Positions 8,476 through 17,602 of a DNA stretch of 64,000 nucleotides are shown here, in pieces. Below the pieces are notes generated by a model. The model saw only the letters and a program-made list of their open reading frames with translations. It had not been told where the DNA came from and ran no database searches. The DNA comes from Desulfurobacterium sp. TC5-1 (GTDB lineage Bacteria > Aquificota > Aquificia > Desulfurobacteriales > Desulfurobacteriaceae): contig NZ_ATXC01000001.1 in assembly GCF_000421485.1 (NCBI RefSeq), positions 1,171,087 through 1,235,086 of the forward strand. Direction: 5' to 3'. The stretch's first letter is position 1. Every line of letters begins with the position of its first letter. The translations under genes and the position numbers were made by a program.

Positions 8476-9650
8476 AGCTTTTCAGAAAGAATTTCAGCCA
8501 GAGTTTCCAGTCTTTCAAAGTCATCCCTTCCGGGAAATCCCTTAATCATTACAGGCTCTATCCATTCTGCCTTAATGGAAGATAAAACCGCCTTCAGGTG
8601 TTTTTCAACCACAGTCCCACTCCATCCGTAAGAGCCTATAATGGAGAGAAACCTCGTCTTGGGTCTTAAACCATTCATAAGGTAAGCAAATCCGATAACG
8701 GAAGGATGAGCACCTGCAAGAACTGCCGGAGATGCAAAAACCACGGCCGCGGCATCAACCAGTTCCATAGCAATGTTGCTCAAATCAGCAGTTATTAAGT
8801 TATACGGACGAACTTCAATGTTTCTCCTTGAAAGTTCTCTGGTTAAAAATTCAACCATCGTCCGCGTGCTCCCATGCATAGAAACAAACGGAATTAAAAC
8901 CAGCGGTTTAACATTATCAGAAACCCACTCCCTGTAAGCGTTCAAAATAAATTCTGTCTCTTTTATGACAACGCCGTGGCTCGGCGCTATTATTTCAGGA
9001 GAAAGTTCCTCTATTAATAAAAGATGTTTCTTTATAAAGTTCCGGAAAGGCATCATTATTTCTGCATAATACCTCTTTGTTTCCAGATAAACTTTTGCTC
9101 TGTTTTCGTCAGTAGTGTCAAAAAGCTCACTCGTTGCAATGTGAGAACCAAGGAAATCGCATGAAAAAAGCACTTTATCTTCAACAGCATAGGTAAACAT
9201 TGTTTCCGGCCAGTGAACCCACGGAGCCAGGAAAAACTGAAGCGTCTTACCGCCAAGATTCAAAGTTTCTCTGTCAGATACAATTTTAAAAACATCATCG
9301 GAAAGGAAAAGCAAGTCCTGAAGCATTGCTTTACACTTAGCATTTGTAACAACTTTAGCCTCCGGAAATCTTTCAAGAACATATGGTATAGCACCGGAAT
9401 GGTCCTGTTCAGCATGATTAGAAACGATATAATCAATTTTTTCGATTCCAAGCTCCTGCAGGTTTTCAAAAAGCTCAGTTCTCTTGTAAGGCTCCACTGT
9501 ATCAATAAGTGCAACCTTCTCACCTCCTAAGACAAGATAGGCATTGTAGCTTGTCCCTTCGGGAAGAGCCACGATTTCATCAAAAAGAACCCTGTCCCAG
9601 TCAACTGCACCTACCCAGTGAATACCTTTCTTTATCTCTTTTGCAGCCAT
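8463..9650 (-). CDS. A-type flavoprotein / flavodiiron protein (FprA family)
   Basis: Reduces O2 to water or NO to N2O in the cytoplasm of anaerobes, using a diiron site and FMN. The 395 residues comprise a metallo-beta-lactamase-like domain with iron-ligand motif HAEQDH (His79, Glu81, Asp83), further ligands in WVHWPETM, SCDFLGSH and PSHG, then a flavodoxin domain from about residue 250 (VSMHGSTRTMVEFL). I start at ATG 9650 after AGGAGG rather than the upstream in-frame codon at 9686. A Fur-like box lies 21-32 bp upstream. There is no rubredoxin fusion. Confidence 0.93.
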   Translation of the reverse strand: MAAKEIKKGIHWVGAVDWDRVLFDEIVALPEGTSYNAYLVLGGEKVALIDTVEPYKRTELFENLQELGIEKIDYIVSNHAEQDHSGAIPYVLERFPEAKVVTNAKCKAMLQDLLFLSDDVFKIVSDRETLNLGGKTLQFFLAPWVHWPETMFTYAVEDKVLFSCDFLGSHIATSELFDTTDENRAKVYLETKRYYAEIMMPFRNFIKKHLLLIEELSPEIIAPSHGVVIKETEFILNAYREWVSDNVKPLVLIPFVSMHGSTRTMVEFLTRELSRRNIEVRPYNLITADLSNIAMELVDAAAVVFASPAVLAGAHPSVIGFAYLMNGLRPKTRFLSIIGSYGWSGTVVEKHLKAVLSSIKAEWIEPVMIKGFPGRDDFERLETLAEILSEKLKTA

Positions 9651-9670
9651 CAAATCCTCCTGATAAATGC

Positions 9671-9682
9671 TAATGATTATCA
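9671..9682. promoter_or_regulatory. Fur-like operator candidate
   Basis: TAATGATTATCA matches the core of the classical Fur consensus (GATAATGATTATC) and lies 21-32 bp upstream of the flavodiiron start. The match is by eye; a PerR-type or chance site is possible. Confidence 0.45.
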
Positions 9683-9806
9683 ACATTCTTTCAACTTATG
9701 ATAAATTCACAGAAAAACAACTATATTCTATGGGAATTGAAAACATAAGGAAATATTGCTAAAATATGAATTTACTAAAATAGACTAAACCTACTCAAAG
9801 GAACAG

Positions 9807-11036
9807 ATGGAAAAGGAGAAGAAAAACTCTGTAAGCTACAAAGAAATAGGGTATCTGTTAGAAAAGTTTGTCCTTCCTCTCGGGGGCTCCTGCATTATCA
9901 CAGACGAAAAAAGAAAGATTCGATACGCAGCGAGAATCTCCTCACTGTGCAACATTTTAAGAAGGCAAGACACAAAAATGTGCTCCGAATTTCTTGAAGA
10001 AAATTTCAAGAGAGCAAAAGGAACAGACAAACCCTTCATAACAAAATGTCCCATAGGAAAGCTGGTATATACCATCCCGCTATACATTGAAGGAAAATTT
10101 AAAGGTATAGGAACAGGTGCTATAGGGGTAGCAAGCTTTTCCCGGAGGAGACGGAGAAAATTAATAGAGATAGCAAGAAAGGCTAACATTCCAGAAGGAA
10201 AGTTATTAAAACTTGCCGAAGAAGAGTTTCTAAATAAGCGCTATCTGATGACCAGCAATAGAAACATATTCTTCAGAGAAATTAAAAACAACGAATGTAT
10301 AATGAAATCACTTGAAAAATTCATAGAAGTCCTCAACATAAGGGTGGCCTTAAAGAAAAAAAACCTCGAATGTCCCTACACCAATGACCTTATGGATGCA
10401 ATAGAATATTTAATAGCCGGGAACTTCAGCCCATCTCCGGAAGAGTTCGACGGTGACACGGAAAAAGAATTGATACTAAAACTTGTTGAACTTGCCAAAA
10501 AAACCTGCAGGGAAATACTTAAAGTAACACTATCAGAATCTATAAGGTGGAAAGCTTACCACGACAGTTTAACGGGCGTTTACAACAGGTACGTACTTGA
10601 AGAAGAAATCAAAAAGATAAAAGAGCTGCGCCTTGCCCCTGTCGCCTTTATTTTAGTTGACATGGACGACCTTAAAAAAATCAATGACAGCTACGGTCAC
10701 GAAATGGGCGACAAAGCCATTTACGCCGTAGCGAGAGCAGTAAAATCGGCCGTCAGAAGGAACGATGTAGTCGTCAGGATGGGCGGTGACGAATTCATAA
10801 TAGTTCTCCCTGGAATAACAGAAAAAGAGGTAAAAGAGATCATAGAAAGGATAGAAGAAAATGTAGCAAGGTCTGCATCTATCTTTGGTCTGCCTTTCAA
10901 CTTAAGCGTATCGATAGGTTACGAAATCTTAAAAGCTTACGAAGACCCCGAAGAAGCCATTTTAAGAGCGGATAAAAACATGTATAAATGCAAAAAGTGC
11001 AGGAAAAACGGCAGTGATAATGCAACCAAGAACTAA
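9807..11036 (+). CDS. Diguanylate cyclase with N-terminal PocR-like sensory domain
   Basis: 409 residues without membrane segments. Residues about 10-125 resemble a PocR domain (GSCIITDE, then Cys-containing SSLCNIL, KMCSEFL, and KCPIGKLVYTIPLYIEGKFKGIGTG). Residues about 245-400 form a GGDEF domain with DSLTGVYNRY, LVDMDDLKKINDSYGH and an intact GGDEF at about 326-330. The RRND five residues before it fits the RxxD product-inhibition site. It should make cyclic di-GMP in response to a cytoplasmic ligand. Its end overlaps the convergent CorC gene by 4 bp. Confidence 0.9.
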   Translation: MEKEKKNSVSYKEIGYLLEKFVLPLGGSCIITDEKRKIRYAARISSLCNILRRQDTKMCSEFLEENFKRAKGTDKPFITKCPIGKLVYTIPLYIEGKFKGIGTGAIGVASFSRRRRRKLIEIARKANIPEGKLLKLAEEEFLNKRYLMTSNRNIFFREIKNNECIMKSLEKFIEVLNIRVALKKKNLECPYTNDLMDAIEYLIAGNFSPSPEEFDGDTEKELILKLVELAKKTCREILKVTLSESIRWKAYHDSLTGVYNRYVLEEEIKKIKELRLAPVAFILVDMDDLKKINDSYGHEMGDKAIYAVARAVKSAVRRNDVVVRMGGDEFIIVLPGITEKEVKEIIERIEENVARSASIFGLPFNLSVSIGYEILKAYEDPEEAILRADKNMYKCKKCRKNGSDNATKN

Positions 11037-12283
11037 CTTTCCTTCAGCTTTAGCTTTTTTATCCTTCTTTTATCAACGTCAACAACCTCTATCGTAAGGT
11101 TGTGATAATTCACCTTTTCACCCTTCTTCGGAAATCTTCCAAGAGTTTTAAGAACGAAGCCTGCAAGTGTTACGTAGTCCGCCTTCGAAGGCAGAGAAGT
11201 TTTAAGATATCTGTTTATTTCACTTATCTCTACAGAACCATCTGCAAGGAGAGAACCGTCAGAAAGCCTTTTAACCAGCGAATGCTCACCGCCAAACTCA
11301 TCATCTATTCTTCCGACTATTTCCTCAAGTATGTCCTCTATCGTAACTATCCCGAGCGTTGAACCGAACTCATCAACCACGACGGCCATCTGAGTCTTTG
11401 CCCTTCTCAACTCTTTTAAAGCATCAATGAGGCTCATGTATTCGGGAAGAACAAGAATGGGCCTCAAAAAGTTTTTGACAGAGACAAACTTATCAGCGGC
11501 ATCAAGGAGATCTGTAATCAGAATGTAACCGACTATATCGTCAAACCGCTCCCTATATACGGGAAGCTTTGAGAATCCGGTCTTATTAAAAAGTCTCAAA
11601 GCCTCTTTTACCCTTGAATTCATGTTAACGGCAACCACATTTACAAGAGGCACATATATGTCGCCTAACGTTTTCTCTTTAAGCCTCAAAACATTTTTAA
11701 GTATCTTCCTCTCCGTCTTTTCAAAAGCTGAGCGGGAGGCACTCTCAACAAGAAGTTCAAGTTCCTCTTTAGTAACAAAAGGATTCTTCTTCGTCTCTTC
11801 ACCAAAAAGGCTGGTAAGGAACGCAGCAACAAAGGTGATAAGTAACGTCAACGGTCTGAACAATCGATGGAAAAAGTAAAGGGGATAAACTATTTTAAAC
11901 GCAATCTTATCCGAATACTTCTGAAATAGACTTTTAGGTATAAGCTCACCAAAAGTGATTGTTAAAGGCGTAAGCGTTACAACGGTAAAAAGTTCAGGAT
12001 AATTTCTAACGAAAGGATAAACAGAAGAAACGTTATTTACCACAAGCGCCGTAAATAGTGTAGCGGCTGAAACTGTTGAAATGTTCGTCCCGACCAGAGT
12101 CGTTGCAAGAATCTTTTCGGGCTCTTTCAAGAGCTGATTTAAAAGCATTGCGGTCCTGTCACCTCTTTTCAGGCGCTTTTTAAGCTCAACGCGACTGACA
12201 GATATGATAGCTATCTCACTTCCCGAAAAGAAAGCTTCAAAGGCAACACAGATCAGTATGGCAACCACGTAAAAACCGTTCAC
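11033..12283 (-). CDS. CNNM/CorC-family membrane protein with CBS domains (HlyC/CorC type), copy 1
   Basis: 416 residues in the order DUF21/CNNM membrane domain (about 1-185, beginning GFYVVAILICVAFEAFFSGSE), CBS pair (about 200-320), and CorC_HlyC C-terminal domain (about 335-414). The family is linked to magnesium/cobalt transport and resistance. Its start overlaps the stop of a paralogue (12280-13554) by 4 bp (ATGA), so the two are translated together and may form a hetero-oligomer. The ion is not deducible. Confidence 0.88.
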   Translation of the reverse strand: MNGFYVVAILICVAFEAFFSGSEIAIISVSRVELKKRLKRGDRTAMLLNQLLKEPEKILATTLVGTNISTVSAATLFTALVVNNVSSVYPFVRNYPELFTVVTLTPLTITFGELIPKSLFQKYSDKIAFKIVYPLYFFHRLFRPLTLLITFVAAFLTSLFGEETKKNPFVTKEELELLVESASRSAFEKTERKILKNVLRLKEKTLGDIYVPLVNVVAVNMNSRVKEALRLFNKTGFSKLPVYRERFDDIVGYILITDLLDAADKFVSVKNFLRPILVLPEYMSLIDALKELRRAKTQMAVVVDEFGSTLGIVTIEDILEEIVGRIDDEFGGEHSLVKRLSDGSLLADGSVEISEINRYLKTSLPSKADYVTLAGFVLKTLGRFPKKGEKVNYHNLTIEVVDVDKRRIKKLKLKES

Positions 12284-13554
12284 ATCCGCTCCACGATAAG
12301 GGATTTAATCCTGTTGCCCTCCATCCTCTCAACCTTGAGCTTCAAACCACTCCACTCTACGCAATCTCTTTCTCTGGGAATCCTATCAAGGAGTCTCATA
12401 ACAAGACCCCCTACAGTATCAACCTCTTTTTCCTCTTCCGTCATTTCATCTATACCGAAAAACTCTTTAAAATCCTCTATACTGACACTTGGATTAACTC
12501 TGTATTTCTTATTCCCTATCTTTTCAAAATCCTTCTCTTCAGTCTGCCGCTCATCTGGAATTTCACCGATAAGAGAAGAGAGAATGTCGTCAAGCGTCAC
12601 AATGCCAGCCGTGTTCCCGTACTCGTCAACAACTATAGCAAGGTGCTTCTTCTTCCTCTGCATCTCTTCAAGAAGGTCATCAATTTCTTTAAACTCAGGG
12701 ACAAAAAATGGCTTGTCAGTAAACTCAACGATGGGCTTTTCAAAGTCTTCCTCCTTCAACTGAAGAGGAATTATCCTCCTTGTATAGAGGATCCCTTTTA
12801 TATCGTCAAGGTCTTTACCGTAAACGGGAATACGGGAAAACCGCCTTTCTTTTATCCTTTTTAAAGCGTCTTTTACCTTCATACCGGCAGGGAGAGCGAA
12901 AACTTCATGTTTTGGAATCATTATCTCTTTGACATCACTCTCATCAAGGTCAAGAGTTCTGTCAATCAAATCCTTTTCCTCTTTAGCAATAACTCCTTCT
13001 TTCGCACCCTCTTCAACTAATATCATAAACTCTTCGTCAGAAATAACTTTCTGTTCACTGAAAAGTTCAATACCAAAAGGCTTTAAAATTAAGGAAACAA
13101 AACTTATAAGCAGAGTTCTTACAGGCGTAAGTATGAAACTGACAAATTTAATAAACTTTACAACAAAAAACGCGTACTTTTCACTGTATTTAACAGCAAA
13201 AGTTTTAGGCGTAACCTCGCCAAAAAGCAAAAGAGCAACAACTGTAGATGGAACGGCATAGATAGAACCCTTCTCACCAAAGAGGTCTATAAAAAGGAGG
13301 GCAGCCGTTGAAGAGATGGCAATATTTACCATCTCGTTTCCTATGAGGATCGTGGCTATGAGTTCCGCAGGATTCTGAAGAAAGTCGTATATCTCTTTAG
13401 CTGCTTTATCTCCCGCAAGAGCAAGCCTCTCAACCCTCAAACGGCTCAGAGAAAAGAATGCCGTTTCAGAAGCGGAAAAGAGAGCCGAAAACAGCAGAAG
13501 AACTGCTAAAATCAATCCTTCAGCTATTACGCTACTACCACCGCCCGGATCCAT
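12280..13554 (-). CDS. CNNM/CorC-family membrane protein with CBS domains, copy 2
   Basis: 424 residues with the same architecture as its downstream neighbour: membrane domain with FSALFSASETAFFSLSRLR, CBS pair with motifs IPKHEVFALP and VVDEYGNTAGIVTLDDIL, then the CorC_HlyC domain. It lies 3 bp after the yidC stop, so the pair is probably at the end of the rpmH-rnpA-yidD-yidC unit. Tandem paralogues of this kind are usually old duplications. Confidence 0.88.
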   Translation of the reverse strand: MDPGGGSSVIAEGLILAVLLLFSALFSASETAFFSLSRLRVERLALAGDKAAKEIYDFLQNPAELIATILIGNEMVNIAISSTAALLFIDLFGEKGSIYAVPSTVVALLLFGEVTPKTFAVKYSEKYAFFVVKFIKFVSFILTPVRTLLISFVSLILKPFGIELFSEQKVISDEEFMILVEEGAKEGVIAKEEKDLIDRTLDLDESDVKEIMIPKHEVFALPAGMKVKDALKRIKERRFSRIPVYGKDLDDIKGILYTRRIIPLQLKEEDFEKPIVEFTDKPFFVPEFKEIDDLLEEMQRKKKHLAIVVDEYGNTAGIVTLDDILSSLIGEIPDERQTEEKDFEKIGNKKYRVNPSVSIEDFKEFFGIDEMTEEEKEVDTVGGLVMRLLDRIPRERDCVEWSGLKLKVERMEGNRIKSLIVERM

Positions 13555-13557
13555 CTT

Positions 13558-15045
13558 TTACGACTCTCCGTGATGAATCATCTTATTTATTATAAAGTTT
13601 TGGGCGGCGGTAATCAGGTTGTTTGTCATCCAGTAGAGGACAAGTCCTGCCGGAAATTTTGCAAACATGAACGTAAAAACTATCGCCATAACATAAAATA
13701 TTTTCTGCTGCTCAGGATTGGCACTTGGCGTTAACTTCTGCTGAAGAATCATTGAAAGACCCATAAGTATAGGCAGAACAAACGTAGGATCCGGTGTTGA
13801 AAGATCTTTAATCCACAGAAAACTTGCACCTTTCAGCTCAACGGCATTAAGAAATATTTCGTAAAGAGCAAAGAAAATGGGAATCTGAAGAATCATGGGC
13901 AGACAGCCGCCCATGGGGTTAACGCCCTCTTCTTTATATAGTTTCATCATCTCTTCATTGAGTTTTTTAGGATCCTTTGCGTACTTCTTCTTCAGCTCCT
14001 CCATTTTTGGAGCAAGAACCTGCATTTTTTTCATTGATTCAAAGCTTTTATGAGTAAGAGGATGCATTATAATTTTTATAATCAGAGTTAAAACAATAAT
14101 TACAAGGCCGTAATTTGGAATAAATTGATGAAGGAAGAGAAAGAATTTAAGGAGCGGTTTGGCAAGAAAACCGAAAATACCAAAATCGATAGCCTTATCC
14201 ATACCAAGTTTTTCAAGTTGAGAAAGCTCCTTGGGTCCAAAAAACGCCTTAAAGGAAGCCACGTGGCTATTTACGATGGACTTGCCCTTTGAGGCAACAA
14301 TGTCAACGGAAAAGGCCGAATCCCTAACAGCACATAAGAAGTATTTATCTTCTTCTCCCGCCCATTTTACAGAGTTAAAAGATGCAGATGTAATCTTTTT
14401 AACGTCTATCCTCTCCACCTTTCCGTTTGAAAGCTCAACTACAGGACCTATATGTCCCATACGTGATGTGTGAGCCTCGTTAATCTTTATGTCAGGTCCG
14501 ATTATTACCGAAAGCTTTGTGCCTTTTAAGCTCTCTTTAACATCAATTACGTAGTTATCGGGATGAAAGGTAAACTCTTTAACGAAGACCCTTCCGTCGG
14601 GTAAAGCTCCCTTAAGGACAAGTTTCTCAGGTGATTTAGAAAGGGAAATAGAAGAGGCAGAAGCTTCAAGAGGTTCCGAAAGAAGCCACCTATTAACCGT
14701 CTCATTGCTTGAAACGGTCGTAAGAGGAAAGAGCTTTAATCTCTCCGCCGCATCAGAAACAAGTTCCGCCTTGTACTTTTTAACGTAAAAGCTCACAACT
14801 GCGCCATTAACTTTTGAGATTTTAGCCGTGTAAAGGGGTGTATCAACTCTAATAAAAGCTCCGGTCTTTTCAAGTCCTTTAACGGGAAATCTATAAACAT
14901 TCTCTTTAACCGTTGAAGCTGTCGTGCTGGCCTTTTTAACCTGCTGCTTACCCTTAGTAAATCTTGTAAAAAGGGCAAAAACCAAGAAAGTTATAGCAAC
15001 TGCCTGCATGATTACAAGCAACTTCTTATTCTGCTCTTGACTCAT
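13558..15045 (-). CDS. yidC: Membrane protein insertase YidC
   Basis: Inserts and folds inner-membrane proteins, alone or with SecYEG. 495 residues: an N-terminal transmembrane anchor (about 9-25), a periplasmic beta-sandwich (about 60-290) as in Gram-negative YidC, then the conserved five-helix core (about 300-490) containing QIPIFFALYEIF and NPMGGCLPM. The large periplasmic domain argues for a diderm cell. It lies in the usual order rpmH-rnpA-yidD-yidC. Confidence 0.96.
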   Translation of the reverse strand: MSQEQNKKLLVIMQAVAITFLVFALFTRFTKGKQQVKKASTTASTVKENVYRFPVKGLEKTGAFIRVDTPLYTAKISKVNGAVVSFYVKKYKAELVSDAAERLKLFPLTTVSSNETVNRWLLSEPLEASASSISLSKSPEKLVLKGALPDGRVFVKEFTFHPDNYVIDVKESLKGTKLSVIIGPDIKINEAHTSRMGHIGPVVELSNGKVERIDVKKITSASFNSVKWAGEEDKYFLCAVRDSAFSVDIVASKGKSIVNSHVASFKAFFGPKELSQLEKLGMDKAIDFGIFGFLAKPLLKFFLFLHQFIPNYGLVIIVLTLIIKIIMHPLTHKSFESMKKMQVLAPKMEELKKKYAKDPKKLNEEMMKLYKEEGVNPMGGCLPMILQIPIFFALYEIFLNAVELKGASFLWIKDLSTPDPTFVLPILMGLSMILQQKLTPSANPEQQKIFYVMAIVFTFMFAKFPAGLVLYWMTNNLITAAQNFIINKMIHHGES

Positions 15046-15068
15046 ACTCTCTCTCCATTCCTCAAATT

Positions 15069-15278
15069 TTATGGATAATCAACACCGCCCGACGAAAAAG
15101 GATTGCATCTCAAAATGCGCCAAAGGGCCTTCAAAACACCTTTAAAAATTCCATACTTTTCTATCGCAAGAATAGCATAATCAGAACATGTTGGATAATA
15201 ACGACAGCTTTTAGGTAAAACGGGCGAAATAAACCTTTTATAACCTTTTATAATTTCTATTAGCACTCTCTTAACCAT
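15069..15278 (-). CDS. yidD: Membrane protein insertion efficiency factor YidD
   Basis: 69 residues with the family motif [21 protein letters not shown], conserved cysteines and the C-terminal [11 protein letters not shown]. It is a small membrane-associated helper of YidC. It starts 6 bp after rnpA on the same strand and precedes yidC. Confidence 0.93.
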   Translation of the reverse strand: MVKRVLIEIIKGYKRFISPVLPKSCRYYPTCSDYAILAIEKYGIFKGVLKALWRILRCNPFSSGGVDYP

Positions 15279-15284
15279 TATTCA

Positions 15285-15647
15285 TCAATCCTTTAAAATA
15301 CCGGCTTTCGAAGCAAGTTTTAAAAAATCTTCCTCTACTTCACGGTAAGAAGCACCATTCATACCTTTTTTTGCTATAAAAACTATATCACAGGGAAGGA
15401 GTCTGTGTTTGTTAAGCCTGAAAACTTCCCTCATTAAACGCTTCGCTCTGTTCCTATCAACCGCTCTTTTTGAAAAACGTTTTGAAGCTATAAAACCAGC
15501 CCTTGGCTTTCCGCTTTCCTTCAAAATAAAATAAAGAGCCATGGTGGAACCACCCAGGCTCTTCCCAGATTCAAAAACATATTTAAAATCACGACTCTTT
15601 CTTACCCTATCCTCACGGGAAAAGGTAAAAGTTATCTTCTTCTCCAC
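15285..15647 (-). CDS. rnpA: Ribonuclease P protein component
   Basis: Protein subunit of RNase P, which trims tRNA 5' leaders. 120 residues with the signature [18 protein letters not shown]. The start is GTG 15647: an in-frame TGA sits two codons upstream, so no longer N terminus is possible in this frame. The start lies inside the end of rpmH (16-bp overlap), so translation is probably coupled to L34 synthesis. Confidence 0.94.
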   Translation of the reverse strand: MEKKITFTFSREDRVRKSRDFKYVFESGKSLGGSTMALYFILKESGKPRAGFIASKRFSKRAVDRNRAKRLMREVFRLNKHRLLPCDIVFIAKKGMNGASYREVEEDFLKLASKAGILKD

Positions 15648-15793
15648 TCGTCACTTACCGTAAGCTTCTTACGGCCCTTCTTCCTTCTTCTTCTGAGAAT
15701 CTCTCTTCCAGTCTTACTCTTCATTCGAGCTCTAAAACCATGAACTCTCTTTCCGTGTATTCTACTCGGCTGATAAGTCCTCTTTGTTGACAA
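15632..15793 (-). CDS. rpmH: 50S ribosomal protein L34
   Basis: 53 codons beginning TTG 15793 behind AGGAGG: (M)[19 protein letters not shown], then [20 protein letters not shown], ending SDEWRRR. This is a clear L34, with a slightly longer C-terminal tail than many. The tail shares DNA with the first codons of rnpA (overlap 15632-15647). It heads the rpmH-rnpA-yidD-yidC block, in the arrangement commonly found near replication origins; no dnaA is visible here. Confidence 0.95.
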   Translation of the reverse strand: MSTKRTYQPSRIHGKRVHGFRARMKSKTGREILRRRRKKGRKKLTVSDEWRRR

Positions 15794-15887
15794 TTTGCAC
15801 CTCCTAAAACTCTAAATAGACAAACCTATCGGAATTTAAGATTTTGTAGAAGGAAATTATATGCAACCTTTCCGTTTTGTCAAAAAG

Positions 15888-17477
15888 TCAAATACGCTCC
15901 TCCAACTTTAGAAACCGACGGGCCATCTTTAACATCAGTCTCTTTTCTTCAGAAGCCACTACCTTCTTTATATACGCTATCTCATCAGGATGAACCGCTA
16001 TAAAATCAAAACCGGAACGAATAAGTTCTCTTATAAGGGAAAGGTTTGGAGAAAGCAGTGTATCCCCGCTGACAAAAAGTTTTCCATAGTTACCTTTAAA
16101 AACACTACCGGTTACAAATGGTGTCTCTTCCTTGCAAAAAGATGGAACATCGGGCGGAATCTTAACGCTGGGAGAAGAAGCAGTCCACACATTTGTAAAA
16201 CCTTTATTCCTTGCCTCTTTAACTGTTTTCAGCACTGCTTCTTCCTCTACATTTACTATAACCGGCTTTGGAAAGGCCGTTTCCGCTGTCTCAAGCAAAA
16301 CTCTCTCAAAAATCTCTCTGTTAACGCCACCGATATTGAAGAATATCCCGTCACAAGGGAGGAAACTTAAGGTTCTGGCAACGTCAACATCTGTTGCTTC
16401 CGCAAAAACCTTAACACCAGTAGGATAAAAAGGAACTTCTTCAAGAACAGATATCTTTCTCAGCAGCTCTTTTTTTTCTTTGATTCCAACAGCACAAACA
16501 TCTGTAAAATAGGAATCGCCCCCTCTCGAAATAACAAAATCGAGCCTTATAGCTCTACTAAAATTTTTCTCTACGGAAAGGGCAAATTTGGCAAGTGTCA
16601 ACACCTCCTCATCGGAGAGACTTGCCATCAAAGCTCTATCATCGGATATTTCTGCCTCTGTAATATTTCCGGTTTCAGAATCTATAGAAAGCTCTGTGTA
16701 CTTTCTGACAATCTCTTTCTTTATCCTCCAGAATTCAAAGGTTTCCCTGTCAACCCTATATTTATCAAGGTTGAGCTTGTTACCCTTTATATATCCACAT
16801 ATACCCCAGCTCGATTCAATTATCACCGTGTTATCACCGGTAAGAGGATCAGAAGAGTACAGGAATCCCGAACTCCTTGCATCTATCATTTCAGAAACAA
16901 TCGCCGTATCCTCCATCTCTTCAATAATCTGCAAAACGGCTCTTTTCAGCTTTCCTAAAGATCCGATGTTGAAAAAAGTTACCCTCCCCTCTTTTTTCCC
17001 CGTTTTAGCAATAAACCTTTCAGCCCCCGACTTTTCCTTTAAAAGGTAAAAACCTCTCTCTATCTCTTCCTCAGAAGCCCCGGGAAAAACCACAATTCCG
17101 GCAGGTACCGGTGCTCCACTTGCAACAAGAATCCCAAAATCAAAAATCTCATCAGCCCTTTTAATAGAAACTATCTCTTCTATAAAGGCCACGTTTTTTA
17201 AACCTGTCCTTAAAGTTAAAAGCTCTTTAACCCTCTCCATAGAAACCGGAACCCTTATGAGAGAAAGACGTCTGACTATAGACTCGTGAACCCTTTTTAT
17301 TTCGTCATCTAAGTTCGCAGACTCTAAATTGGGTAAATCTTCTATTCTTATAACGGCTTGCCCGGCATAAAATAGAAGGGTTATTATTCTCTGAGACGTA
17401 TGATAAAACTCTGTCTGGACATGAAAATCACCGGCAGGCGTTTTTACATTTGTATTTAGACTCCGTATTCCTTCCAT
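15888..17477 (-). CDS. PEP-synthase/PPDK-like fusion protein lacking the phosphohistidine domain
   Basis: 529 residues. About 1-85 form a small domain (NTNVKTPAGDFHVQTEFYHT, LLFYAGQAVIR) that resembles an uncharacterised HVQTE-type domain I recall from delta-proteobacterial proteins. About 105-335 resemble the ATP-grasp part of PEP synthase (GAPVPAGIVVFPG; SSGFLYSSDPLTGD; SSWGICGYIKG; IRLDFVI). About 345-525 resemble parts of the C-terminal PEP/pyruvate barrel (VKVFAEATDVDVA; GFDFIAVHPDEIAYIKKVVA). The GGxTxHAA phosphohistidine motif and the GTNDLTQ and CGEHGG barrel motifs are absent. Start ATG 17477 follows GGAGG. Function unknown; perhaps a regulator or pseudo-enzyme. Confidence 0.6.
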   Translation of the reverse strand: MEGIRSLNTNVKTPAGDFHVQTEFYHTSQRIITLLFYAGQAVIRIEDLPNLESANLDDEIKRVHESIVRRLSLIRVPVSMERVKELLTLRTGLKNVAFIEEIVSIKRADEIFDFGILVASGAPVPAGIVVFPGASEEEIERGFYLLKEKSGAERFIAKTGKKEGRVTFFNIGSLGKLKRAVLQIIEEMEDTAIVSEMIDARSSGFLYSSDPLTGDNTVIIESSWGICGYIKGNKLNLDKYRVDRETFEFWRIKKEIVRKYTELSIDSETGNITEAEISDDRALMASLSDEEVLTLAKFALSVEKNFSRAIRLDFVISRGGDSYFTDVCAVGIKEKKELLRKISVLEEVPFYPTGVKVFAEATDVDVARTLSFLPCDGIFFNIGGVNREIFERVLLETAETAFPKPVIVNVEEEAVLKTVKEARNKGFTNVWTASSPSVKIPPDVPSFCKEETPFVTGSVFKGNYGKLFVSGDTLLSPNLSLIRELIRSGFDFIAVHPDEIAYIKKVVASEEKRLMLKMARRFLKLEERI

Positions 17478-17534
17478 ATTTTCCTCCAGCTTTAATAAAG
17501 AATATACCATACAATCAACAACAGCTTTTACCCC

Positions 17535-17563
17535 TTGACAAATTGCCAATTTGAATGTAAATA
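17535..17563 (+). promoter_or_regulatory. Promoter of the rplY operon
   Basis: A perfect TTGACA (17535-17540) and TAAATA (17558-17563) lie at 17-bp spacing, about 40 bp upstream of the rplY start. Confidence 0.65.
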
Positions 17564-17602
17564 TTGCGTGCTTTCCCGCAAAAATTTTTTCAGGAGGTAA
17601 GA

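Noticed and set aside
11033-13554. Hemolysin genes
   Set aside because: The DUF21-CBS-CorC_HlyC order points to CNNM/CorC ion-transport proteins; the hemolysin name is historical.
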